Source: Clostridia bacterium (GTDB lineage: Bacteria > Bacillota > Clostridia > Christensenellales > Aristaeellaceae). Taken from it: a DNA stretch of 6,852 bases. The translations under genes and the position numbers were made by a program. This document shows, in pieces, positions 1-6,743 of this stretch. The stretch covers positions 1-6,852 of the forward strand of contig JAFPYA010000256.1 of the NCBI GenBank assembly GCA_017412445.1, in the 5' to 3' direction. Position 1 is the first letter of the stretch. Each line of letters starts with the position of its first letter. The notes beneath the pieces were generated by a model, which was not told the DNA's origin, made no database searches, and saw only the letters and a list, made by a program, of their open reading frames with translations.

Positions 1-10
1 AATTTAAAGA

Positions 11-52
11 GAAAACCGAAGCAGATTAATGTTATGGATGGCTTCGGTTTTC
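11..52 (-). terminator. Rho-independent terminator of the leftward GH28-deoD unit
   Basis: A perfect 12-bp inverted repeat (GAAAACCGAAGC at 11-22, GCTTCGGTTTTC at 41-52) encloses an 18-nt loop. Read leftward, the stem is followed by a T-rich stretch (TCTTTAAATT). It lies 57 bp beyond the stop codon of the leftward deoD gene, where a terminator is expected. Read rightward, the stem is also followed by TTTCT, so it may be bidirectional and also end a gene entering from the left of the window. The loop is longer than usual for an intrinsic terminator, but the stem is perfect and ends in a U-rich arm. The rest of 1-109 shows no gene. Confidence 0.8.
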
Positions 53-109
53 TTTCTGATCGATTAACTTTAATGTATGTCAGACAGTTTGATGAAAAGA
101 TAAAAGCGC

Positions 110-817
110 TTATGCGATCTCCAGCGCGATTTCCATCATCTGAGTGAAGCTGTTCTGCCTCTCTTCGGCGCTTAATCCCTCCCCGGTAAAGGGGTTGTCG
201 CTGATCGTGCAGATGGCGAGCGCGTTTTTGCCGGCAAACGCGGCGTTAAGGTAGAGCGCTGCGGCTTCCATTTCTACCGCCAGCACGCCCAGTTTTTTGA
301 GCTTGCCCAGAGGAGCGGATTCGTCGTAAAAGCAATCTGACGAATAAATGGGACACGCGACCATGTGTGCGCCTATCTTTTCGGCGGTATTCATGGCCTT
401 GACCAACAGCTCATAGCTGCAGGTGGGGCAGACGGTGCCGTCAAAGCCGTACTGCTTGCCGAAGGCGGAATTGGTAAAGGCGCTCATGCCAGCAACTATG
501 TCGCGCACTTTGAGCTTTTCGCTGATCATGCCCGCAGAGCCAATGCGTATGATGTTGTCCACGTCATAGAAGTTGAACAGCTCGTAGCTGTATATGCCTA
601 TGGAGGGCATACCCATGCCTGAAGCCATCACGGACACGCGCTTGCCCTTGTATGAGCCTGTATAGCCCTGTACGCCGCGCACGTTATTTACGAGCACCGG
701 GTTTTCGAGAAAATGCTCGGCAATAAACTTGCTGCGCAGCGGATCGCCGGGCATGAGTACGGTTTTTGCAAAGTCGCCCGCCTTTGCGGTAATGTGGGGA
801 GTGGGTATGTTTGCCAT
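110..817 (-). CDS. deoD: Purine nucleoside phosphorylase, DeoD type
   Basis: A 235-residue cytosolic enzyme for the phosphorolysis of purine (deoxy)nucleosides to free base and (deoxy)ribose-1-phosphate, in purine salvage. The length is typical of the hexameric DeoD family. Visible landmarks, matched to E. coli DeoD from memory: TPHI with His8 (the His donated to the neighbouring subunit's site), phosphate-binding MPGDPLR (22-28), VNNVRG with Arg47, RIGSAG (91-96; Arg91 and Ser94), the ribose-binding VEMEAA motif (181-186) and TISDN with the catalytic Asp207, followed by Arg220 in EERQ. The His that usually follows the catalytic Asp (SDH) is Asn here. The ATG at 815-817 is preceded by a clear GAGGTGA ribosome site about 5 nt away, inside the 18-bp gap after the GH28 gene. 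That gap shows no promoter, so cotranscription with the GH28 gene is likely. The downstream hairpin ends the unit. Confidence 0.95.
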   Translation of the reverse strand: MANIPTPHITAKAGDFAKTVLMPGDPLRSKFIAEHFLENPVLVNNVRGVQGYTGSYKGKRVSVMASGMGMPSIGIYSYELFNFYDVDNIIRIGSAGMISEKLKVRDIVAGMSAFTNSAFGKQYGFDGTVCPTCSYELLVKAMNTAEKIGAHMVACPIYSSDCFYDESAPLGKLKKLGVLAVEMEAAALYLNAAFAGKNALAICTISDNPFTGEGLSAEERQNSFTQMMEIALEIA

Positions 818-835
818 ATTTTCACCTCATATCAA

Positions 836-2071
836 TTATTCATCCGTATCGAACTCAGGGCCTTCGAGCCCGGAGAATTGCAGTCCGCTTATGTTTACGC
901 GCTTTGCGTTTCTTAGATAGAAGCCGCGCCTTTGCATCTTGGGGCAGTCGGCCATCATGGCGGGAGTGGCAGGCTCCGCGTCGGTGAAGCTTACGCTTAC
1001 ATCGCTTATAGTGACGTTGTCCACCGGGCGCTCGGGCAAACCGTAGAAATAGCCCGCGCACGCGGTACAGTTTTTGATGCTTACGCCCGTTATGCTTACA
1101 TCGCTGAGCGACGGCGTACCGGCGTTTATCTCCTGAGGCAGCTTATTCGAAATATACGGCGTTTTGCCGTTTTTGCCGCAGAAGTAGAACATGTTGAAAA
1201 CGAAAGCGCACATCACGCCGTCCATCATCAGGTTATTGACCCTCAGCCCGCTCACGTCGCCGCCGCGGCCTCTGCGGGTCTTTAAACGTATGCCTCTGTC
1301 CGTCTCGTGGAATACACAGTTTGAAACCACCACGTCGTGTATGCCGCCGCTCATTTCGCTGCCTAGCACAACGCCGCCGTGGCCGTGCAAAAAGTGGCAG
1401 TTACTGATAATGATTCGGCATGAGGGGGTGGGAGCTATGGTGTCCTCTGTGCCGGACTTTATGGCTATGCAGTCGTCGCCCACGTCAATATAGCAGTTAT
1501 CGATCGTCACATCCTCGCAGCCATCGGGGTCTATACCGTCGGTGTTCGGCGAGTCGGACGGGTTTATGATGCGAAGATCCTTGATTGCAACATCGCTGCA
1601 TCTGAGCGGATGCACCGTCCACACGGGGCTTTGAGTCAGCGTAAGTCCCGAAATCGTCACGTGGCGGCAGCGGTTAAAGCAAACGAGGTAAGGACGGTTG
1701 CATTTAAGCTCCCTGGCTCGTATGAGCTTCCACCATTTAGTCCCCTGACCGTTCAGCGTGCCCTCGCCGCAGACGGTTATAAACTCGGCGTTTTCGGCGT
1801 AAAGGCATGGCATATAGCTTTTGCCGAGTATGCCTTCAAATTCGAGGTCGATCACATCGAAGCGCTCAAGGTCGTCAAAGAAACGTATTTCCGCTCCAGC
1901 CTCTATCTCAAGCTTCATATGGCTGACCAGCTTTATGGGAGCTGTATAGTATACGCCCGCGCTCACTTTCAGCACTCCGCCGCCTTGAGCGTCGAGCTTC
2001 TCTATTGCCTTTTTAAAGGCCTGCGTCCAATCGTTCTCGCGCTTATACGAGGCAAATTCGGTAATATACAT
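836..2071 (-). CDS. Glycoside hydrolase family 28 protein (polygalacturonase-like, cytoplasmic)
   Basis: A 411-residue right-handed beta-helix hydrolase of family GH28, which hydrolyses galacturonic-acid linkages in pectin or rhamnogalacturonan. All four family motifs are present in order: SPNTDGID (174-181; catalytic Asp178), GDDC (198-201; Asp199 and Asp200), GHG (230-232; His231) and R-L-K (262-264, a variant of RIK) within a basic stretch, KTRRGRGG. Repeated short strands of the type 'VTISGLTL', 'VTIDNCYI' and 'VVVSNCVF' are the parallel beta-helix coils. The N-terminus (MYITEFASYKREND) has no signal peptide, so the enzyme probably acts in the cytoplasm on imported oligogalacturonides or rhamnogalacturonan fragments. 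The start at 2069-2071 is preferred over an upstream in-frame ATG at 2104 because that codon lies upstream of the predicted -10 box, and because SD-like sequences sit at 2075-2081 and 2085-2090. The exact substrate cannot be read from sequence. First gene of the leftward pair with deoD. Confidence 0.9.
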   Translation of the reverse strand: MYITEFASYKRENDWTQAFKKAIEKLDAQGGGVLKVSAGVYYTAPIKLVSHMKLEIEAGAEIRFFDDLERFDVIDLEFEGILGKSYMPCLYAENAEFITVCGEGTLNGQGTKWWKLIRARELKCNRPYLVCFNRCRHVTISGLTLTQSPVWTVHPLRCSDVAIKDLRIINPSDSPNTDGIDPDGCEDVTIDNCYIDVGDDCIAIKSGTEDTIAPTPSCRIIISNCHFLHGHGGVVLGSEMSGGIHDVVVSNCVFHETDRGIRLKTRRGRGGDVSGLRVNNLMMDGVMCAFVFNMFYFCGKNGKTPYISNKLPQEINAGTPSLSDVSITGVSIKNCTACAGYFYGLPERPVDNVTISDVSVSFTDAEPATPAMMADCPKMQRRGFYLRNAKRVNISGLQFSGLEGPEFDTDE

Positions 2072-2074
2072 AGC

Positions 2075-2090
2075 ATCACCCTTTCTCCTT
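2075..2090 (-). promoter_or_regulatory. Ribosome binding region that fixes the GH28 start
   Basis: On the minus strand, AAGGAG (2085-2090) lies 13 nt before the ATG at 2071, and a second anti-SD-compatible stretch, GGGTGAT (2075-2081), lies 3 nt before it. The second is probably the working site, since the first is too distant and would lie at the extreme 5' end of the predicted transcript. The pair supports starting the GH28 protein at 2071 instead of 2104. Confidence 0.6.
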
Positions 2091-2094
2091 TGGT

Positions 2095-2123
2095 ATTGTA
2101 ACATAAAATCAAAACGAATGCAA
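2095..2123 (-). promoter_or_regulatory. Promoter for the leftward GH28-deoD unit (extended -10)
   Basis: On the minus strand, TTGCAT (2118-2123) is separated by exactly 17 bp from TACAAT (2095-2100), and a TG dinucleotide one base before the -10 box makes it an extended -10. The -35 box is weak (3 of 6 consensus bases), the -10 strong (5 of 6). Initiation would be near 2088, giving a leader of about 17 nt. A degenerate cre-like sequence overlaps the spacer and -35 box. Prediction from sequence only. Confidence 0.6.
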
Positions 2124-2134
2124 CGCCATACTGT

Positions 2135-2162
2135 TTGACATTGAAGAAATTTTCCTTATAAT
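2135..2162 (+). promoter_or_regulatory. Consensus sigma-A promoter for the rightward gene cluster
   Basis: TTGACA (2135-2140) and TATAAT (2157-2162) are both perfect consensus hexamers, 16 bp apart (one base short of the 17-bp optimum). Initiation would be near 2169, so the leader to the ATG at 2186 is only about 17 nt and is filled mainly by the ribosome site. It lies back-to-back with the leftward promoter, with 11 bp between the two -35 boxes. No operator palindrome is evident, which fits strong and perhaps constitutive expression. Confidence 0.85.
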
Positions 2163-2172
2163 CATACAAAAT

Positions 2173-2180
2173 GGGAGGTG
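2173..2180 (+). promoter_or_regulatory. Strong Shine-Dalgarno site that fixes the guanylate-kinase-like start
   Basis: GGGAGGTG lies 5 nt before the ATG at 2186-2188. An earlier in-frame ATG at 2171 overlaps this site and lies almost at the predicted transcription start, so it cannot use it. The protein therefore begins MLAAFVG. Confidence 0.85.
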
Positions 2181-2185
2181 TTTAT

Positions 2186-3025
2186 ATGCTTGCTGCATTT
2201 GTAGGCTGCGCCGGTGTAGGCAAAAACACGATAATCAAAGAGCTTATCTCGCTTTACCCTGAACGCTACGAGATTTTCCCTACGCTTACCACAAGAGCCA
2301 TGCGCGAGGGCGAGGTAGAGGGCAATCCATATCACTTCGTTACGAAGGAGCGCTTCAGGGAGCTTATAGACGAGGGCGAAATATACGAGTGGCAGATCAT
2401 ACACGACAATGATTACTACGGCGGCAGCAGGCAGGTGTTAAGGCACCATCTCGCCGGCGGCAAAACGCTTATAAAGGACATAGACGTACTGGGCGCGCGT
2501 ACCTACAAAGAGAAGCTCAGCGACATCACCAAAATACTAAGCGTGTTTCTGTATGTTGATAACCTGAACGTGCTCCTCGACAGAATGCGTCTGCGCGGCG
2601 ACAATGAAGAGAATATCCAGCTTCGCGCCAGCCGTTTTCCTATGGAGATGGAAACCTCAAAGGAGAGCGACTACATGGTCAGCAACGACATAATCAAGGA
2701 CACGACCGACGAGGTCAACTGTCTTTTGATGAACGAAAACACCTACGGCGGCTTGTACAGGCCGCTTGATGCGGCAGGCATCCCTTCGGAAGCTGAAATC
2801 GCTATAGAGCTGCAAAAGCTCGAAAACGGCATAGCGCCTTCTCCTGTCGAGCTCGTGTTCAATGGCAGTGAGCTTCTGCTCAAGGACGGCGCGGCAGCTT
2901 ACGCCGCTGCTAAGCGCAAAAACGCATTTATTCAAAAGAAAATAAGAACGCTTACCGATACCTCGCTTGTTTCCGCAGACATCACGCTTGCGGACTGGGC
3001 GAGACTAATGCAAATCGACGCTTGA
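2186..3025 (+). CDS. Guanylate-kinase-like protein with a C-terminal extension of unknown function
   Basis: A 279-residue protein whose first ~185 residues have a guanylate kinase fold. Seen: P-loop GCAGVGKNT (7-15); the GMP-binding segment TTRAMREGE (35-43; Arg37, Arg40) followed by GNPYHFV (46-52); EGEIYEW (63-69) and YYG (77-79); KDID (97-100); the lid arginines in RMRLRGDN (133-140); and SDYMVSND (161-168), the usual end of the kinase core. Guanylate kinases transfer phosphate from ATP to GMP and are normally about 190-210 residues. This one carries roughly 90 more (190-279), including PVELVFNG, ELLLKDGAAAYAAAKRKN and a basic tail before an acidic, Trp-containing end. That part loosely recalls the ParB/sulfiredoxin fold but lacks its arginines, so I do not assign it. 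The housekeeping gmk neighbours (rpoZ, priA) are absent, so this is probably a paralogue and GMP may not be its substrate. First gene after a perfect promoter; the next gene starts 49 bp downstream, with no terminator between. Confidence 0.8.
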   Translation: MLAAFVGCAGVGKNTIIKELISLYPERYEIFPTLTTRAMREGEVEGNPYHFVTKERFRELIDEGEIYEWQIIHDNDYYGGSRQVLRHHLAGGKTLIKDIDVLGARTYKEKLSDITKILSVFLYVDNLNVLLDRMRLRGDNEENIQLRASRFPMEMETSKESDYMVSNDIIKDTTDEVNCLLMNENTYGGLYRPLDAAGIPSEAEIAIELQKLENGIAPSPVELVFNGSELLLKDGAAAYAAAKRKNAFIQKKIRTLTDTSLVSADITLADWARLMQIDA

Positions 3026-3074
3026 CACTCAATGCTTTAAGACTTACGGGCAGCTTTGCTTGAAGGAGAACCGA

Positions 3075-4814
3075 ATGATAAAAACGTTGCTTAAAAGCAT
3101 AAGGGAATATAAAAAGCAGGCGATTATCTCGTTCGTTGCGATTGTGGGCGAGGTGATCATCGAATGCCTGATACCCTTTATAACCGCCGACCTCATAGAG
3201 AAAATACAAAAAAGCGTCGAAATGAACCAGCTGGTTAAAACGGGAGTAATTGTGGTCATAATGGCCGTTGTCAGCCTGTGCTGCGGCGGTCTTGCCGCTT
3301 ACGCCAGCGCCAAATCCTCGGCGGGCTTTGCCAAAAACCTGAGGCACGACATGTTCGACCGTATAGAGGGCTTCTCGTTTGAAAACATAGACCGGTTTTC
3401 ATCCGCTTCGCTGGTAACGCGAATGACGACGGATGTCAGCAACACCCAGATGTCCTTTATGATGGTTATCAGAACCGCCGTGCGTGCGCCTCTGATGCTG
3501 ATTTTCGCCGTGGTGATGGCAAGCATTATGGGCGGCAAGCTCGCGCTCACCTTCTTGGTGGTCATCCCTGTGCTGCTTGTGGGCCTCATATTCGTCACCC
3601 GCAAGGCAATGCCCGCGTTCCACAGGGTATTCAAAAGATACGACAAGCTCAACGAATCGGTTGAAGAAAACGTGCGCGCGATGCGCGTAGTAAAGGGCTT
3701 TGCCAGAGAGGATTATGAGAAGAAAAAGTTCGGCGACGCGGCCGAAAGCATACGCGCAGACTTCACGAAGGCTGAGCGCATAGTCGCGTTCAACAACCCG
3801 CTAATGCAGGCATGCCTGTATTTCAACATGGTGTTTGTGCTCCTGGTAGGCTCAAGGCTCGTTATAAATGGCACTGCGGGTATAGGCGTAGGCCAGCTCT
3901 CGGCCATGCTTACATATGGCTTTCAGGTGCTTATGTCGCTTATGATGCTTTCGATGATATACGTCATAATCACTATTTCGCTCGAATCCATGCGCCGTAT
4001 TTCTGAGGTGCTGAACGAGGAATCCACGCTCAAAAACCCTGCAAATCCCGTTTACACGATCGAGGATGGCTCTATAGACTTTGACAACGTGAGCTTTAAG
4101 TATTCAAAGAGCGCCAAAAACGATACGCTCAAGGATATTGACCTGCATATTAAATCCGGCATGACGGTAGGCATACTTGGCGGCACAGGCTCTGGCAAAT
4201 CTACGCTGGTGCAATTGATTCCGCGCCTGTATGACGCGACACAGGGGAGCGTACGCGTAGGCGGCAGGGACGTAAGAGAGTATGATATAGCCGCGCTCAG
4301 AGACGCGGTTGCCATGGTGCTTCAAAAGAACCAGCTCTTCTCAGGCACGATTAAAGACAATCTGCGCTGGGGCAACGAGCAGGCGAGCGATGAGGAGCTT
4401 ATTGAAGCATGCAAGCTCGCCCAGGCGCACGAGTTCGTGTCCTCCTTCCCGGAGGGTTACGATACATACATAGAGCAGGGTGGCACAAACGTTTCGGGTG
4501 GCCAGAAGCAGAGGCTCTGCATAGCGCGCGCCCTGTTGAAAAAGCCAAAAATTCTCATACTCGACGACTCGACCAGCGCGGTCGATACAAAGACCGACGC
4601 GCTGATCCGCATGGGCTTTAAGCAATACATACCCGATACCACGAAGCTTATAATCGCTCAGCGCATTGCCTCGGTGCAGGACGCCGACATGATAGTGATT
4701 CTCGACAACGGACAAATTCTGTCGGCGGGCAGCCATGAGGAGCTTATGAAAACCAGCCCCATCTACAAGGAAATCTATGAGGAGCAGACTACGGGGAGGG
4801 ACGACAATGAATAA
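3075..4814 (+). CDS. ABC exporter half-transporter, subunit with degenerate catalytic residues
   Basis: A 579-residue inner-membrane subunit: six transmembrane helices (about 16-38, 56-78, 132-152, 156-176, 245-262, 278-302) followed by an ATP-binding domain from about 332. Seen: Walker A GGTGSGKST (369-377), Q-loop Gln417, intact signature VSGGQ (473-477), Walker B ILILDD (493-498) and D-loop SAVD. Two catalytic positions deviate: Asp498 replaces the catalytic Glu, and Gln529 (IIAQRIAS) replaces the switch His. These changes mark the degenerate-site subunit of heterodimeric exporters such as TM287/288, BmrCD and LmrCD. Its partner is the next gene, which overlaps it by 8 bp. The start is the ATG at 3075, 6 nt after AAGGAG (3063-3068); a TTG at 3060 lies upstream of that site and is rejected. 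Substrate unknown; relatives export drugs or peptides. Confidence 0.93.
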   Translation: MIKTLLKSIREYKKQAIISFVAIVGEVIIECLIPFITADLIEKIQKSVEMNQLVKTGVIVVIMAVVSLCCGGLAAYASAKSSAGFAKNLRHDMFDRIEGFSFENIDRFSSASLVTRMTTDVSNTQMSFMMVIRTAVRAPLMLIFAVVMASIMGGKLALTFLVVIPVLLVGLIFVTRKAMPAFHRVFKRYDKLNESVEENVRAMRVVKGFAREDYEKKKFGDAAESIRADFTKAERIVAFNNPLMQACLYFNMVFVLLVGSRLVINGTAGIGVGQLSAMLTYGFQVLMSLMMLSMIYVIITISLESMRRISEVLNEESTLKNPANPVYTIEDGSIDFDNVSFKYSKSAKNDTLKDIDLHIKSGMTVGILGGTGSGKSTLVQLIPRLYDATQGSVRVGGRDVREYDIAALRDAVAMVLQKNQLFSGTIKDNLRWGNEQASDEELIEACKLAQAHEFVSSFPEGYDTYIEQGGTNVSGGQKQRLCIARALLKKPKILILDDSTSAVDTKTDALIRMGFKQYIPDTTKLIIAQRIASVQDADMIVILDNGQILSAGSHEELMKTSPIYKEIYEEQTTGRDDNE

Positions 4815-6735
4815 GCAGTTCAAGGGGAGGCCAAAAATCAACAAGGGCACCATCTCCCGCTTGCTTAAGATGCTCATTAAAGCGTATCCGCGTCTCGTGC
4901 CCGCTATAATCGTCTGCATAGTGATTACATCTGTCACCGCGACCTTGCCCGCGATATTCCAACAGAAAATAATCACCATAATAACGGACTCCGTACAAAA
5001 CAAAATAGGCTGGGCAGAAGCCTCAAAGCTCATAGTGCCTAAGGTTGTGACGCTTGGCTGCTTCTATCTGCTGTCTTTGGTAGTTGTCATTTTCCAATAC
5101 CAGATGCTGGCTTATTTGACACAGGGGTTCCTGAACAAGATGCGCAGGGAAATGTTCGACAAGATGCAGAACCTGCCGATACGTTTCTTTGACACAAATA
5201 AACACGGCGACATAATGAGCCGTTACACAAACGACATAGACACGATGAGGCAGCTCATATCTCAGACGCTGCCGGCCTTGCTGCAGTCGGGCATAATAAT
5301 TGTCGCGGTGTTGGGAATAATGCTCTATTACAGTCTGTGGCTTACGCTCGTGGTGTGCGCCGGTGTGGTGGGCATGCTGTTCATCACGCGCAGGATAGGC
5401 GGCGGCTCAGCCAGATACTTCGTGCGTCAGCAAAAGTCCGTGGGCAGAAGCGAGGCCCTCATACAGGAGATGATGAACGGCCAGAAGGTCGTAAAGGTCT
5501 TCAACCACGAGGATCGCAGCCGTGAAGACTTTGAAAAGCTCAACGAGGAGCTGAGAAACGACAACTTCAAAGCCAACGCATACGCCAACATTCTGGGTCC
5601 CATAATAAACAACATCGGCAACATACTCTACGCGAGCATCGCGCTCATCGGCGGCGCGCTGATACTGCTTAAGACGCCCAACGTCGGCGTGTATGCGATT
5701 GTGCAGGGGGGCGTATCCGCGCTTGCAATAGCAACGGTGGTGCCCTTTTTGAACATGGCTAAGCAGTTCACGGGCAACGTAAACTCGGTTGCGCAGCAGG
5801 TAAACAGCATCGCCATGGCGCTAGCGGGCGCCGAGCGAGTGTTTGGCCTGATAGACATGGCACCCGAAGCCGACGAAGGCTATGTTACGCTGGTTAACGC
5901 GGTCATAGATGAGGCAGGCAACGTGACGGAATCCGAAAAGCAGACCGGCACGTGGGCGTGGAAGCATCCGCATCATGACGGCACGGTCAGCTACAAAAAG
6001 CTCGAGGGCGACGTGCGAATGGAGGAGGTCGACTTTGCCTACGAAGAGGGCAAAACGGTGCTGCACGACATTTCCCTCTACGCAAAGCCGGGTCAGAAGG
6101 TGGCCTTTGTCGGCGCGACAGGTGCCGGCAAAACGACGATTACAAACCTGTTGAATCGATTTTACGACATAGAGGATGGCAAAATCCGCTATGACGGCAT
6201 AAACATAAACAAGATCAAGAAAAACGACCTCAGGCGTTCGCTGGGTCTGGTGCTTCAGGATACCAACCTGTTCACAGGCACGGTAATAGATAATATCCGC
6301 TACGGCAAGCTCGACGCGACCGACGAAGAATGTGTCGAGGCCGCGAAGCTTGCGGGCGCCGATGAATTCATAACTCGTCTGCCAGATGGCTACAACACCA
6401 TGCTCACCTCAAACGGCGACAACCTGTCGCAGGGTCAGCGCCAGCTGCTCGCAATAGCGCGCGCCGCCGTCGCCAATCCGCCGGTCATGATACTCGACGA
6501 GGCCACCTCCTCCATAGACACCCACACCGAGCAGATCGTACAAAAGGGCATGGATAAGCTGATGGAGGGAAGAACGGTGTTCGTAATCGCGCACAGGCTG
6601 TCTACGGTCAAAAATTCCAACGTAATCATGGTGCTCGAGCACGGCAGGATTATAGAACGCGGCACTCACGAGCAGCTGCTCGATCAAAAAGGTCAATATT
6701 ACCAGCTTTATACGGGTGCGTTCGAGCTCGAATAA
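4807..6735 (+). CDS. ABC exporter half-transporter, catalytically intact partner subunit
   Basis: A 642-residue partner: N-terminal basic segment, transmembrane helices (about 30-50, 78-103, 155-175, 178-195, 262-288, 295-318), then an ATP-binding domain from about 400. Seen: Walker A GATGAGKTT (436-444), Q-loop Gln484, Walker B VMILDE (560-565) with catalytic Glu565, D-loop SSID and switch His596 (IAHRLSTV). The signature is altered to LSQGQ (540-544). Glu and His are thus intact here and lost in the first subunit, while the signature is intact in the first and altered here, so the dimer has one consensus and one degenerate ATP site. A linker of about 45 residues (355-400, containing WAWKHPHHDG at 383-392) separates the membrane and nucleotide domains; from memory it is common in this clostridial subfamily. 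The ATG at 4807 overlaps the upstream stop by 8 bp, with GGGGAGGG (4793-4800) 6 nt before it, indicating translational coupling. Confidence 0.94.
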   Translation: MNKQFKGRPKINKGTISRLLKMLIKAYPRLVPAIIVCIVITSVTATLPAIFQQKIITIITDSVQNKIGWAEASKLIVPKVVTLGCFYLLSLVVVIFQYQMLAYLTQGFLNKMRREMFDKMQNLPIRFFDTNKHGDIMSRYTNDIDTMRQLISQTLPALLQSGIIIVAVLGIMLYYSLWLTLVVCAGVVGMLFITRRIGGGSARYFVRQQKSVGRSEALIQEMMNGQKVVKVFNHEDRSREDFEKLNEELRNDNFKANAYANILGPIINNIGNILYASIALIGGALILLKTPNVGVYAIVQGGVSALAIATVVPFLNMAKQFTGNVNSVAQQVNSIAMALAGAERVFGLIDMAPEADEGYVTLVNAVIDEAGNVTESEKQTGTWAWKHPHHDGTVSYKKLEGDVRMEEVDFAYEEGKTVLHDISLYAKPGQKVAFVGATGAGKTTITNLLNRFYDIEDGKIRYDGININKIKKNDLRRSLGLVLQDTNLFTGTVIDNIRYGKLDATDEECVEAAKLAGADEFITRLPDGYNTMLTSNGDNLSQGQRQLLAIARAAVANPPVMILDEATSSIDTHTEQIVQKGMDKLMEGRTVFVIAHRLSTVKNSNVIMVLEHGRIIERGTHEQLLDQKGQYYQLYTGAFELE

Positions 6736-6743
6736 GCATCCAA

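Noticed and set aside
1..109. A possible small gene or RNA left of deoD
   Set aside because: Only the terminator hairpin is supported; the remaining bases show no start with a ribosome site or other structure.
1610..2101. A 163-residue open frame on the plus strand opposite the GH28 gene
   Set aside because: It lies fully antisense to a well-supported GH28 gene, has no ribosome site or recognisable motif, and is explained by the codon bias of the real gene.
2072..2104. Earlier ATG at 2104 as the start of the GH28 protein
   Set aside because: It lies upstream of the predicted -10 box and would translate through the ribosome-binding region; the added residues (MLQYQRRKGDA) look non-family.
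2171..2185. Earlier ATG at 2171 as the start of the guanylate-kinase-like protein
   Set aside because: It overlaps the Shine-Dalgarno sequence and sits next to the predicted transcription start; the ATG at 2186 has ideal spacing.
3022..3050. A TTGACA hexamer at 3022-3027 as a possible separate promoter for the exporter genes
   Set aside because: No acceptable -10 box lies 16-18 bp downstream (TTACGG or TACGGG only), so read-through from the promoter at 2135 is the simpler explanation.
4777..4806. Earlier ATG at 4777 as the start of the second exporter subunit
   Set aside because: No ribosome site precedes it and it would overlap the upstream gene by 38 bp; the ATG at 4807 follows GGGGAGGG at 6 nt.
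4341..5033. A 230-residue open frame on the minus strand across the junction of the two exporter genes
   Set aside because: It is antisense to the Walker B and signature regions of a clear ABC gene and to the start of the next one, with composition typical of shadow frames and no family motif.
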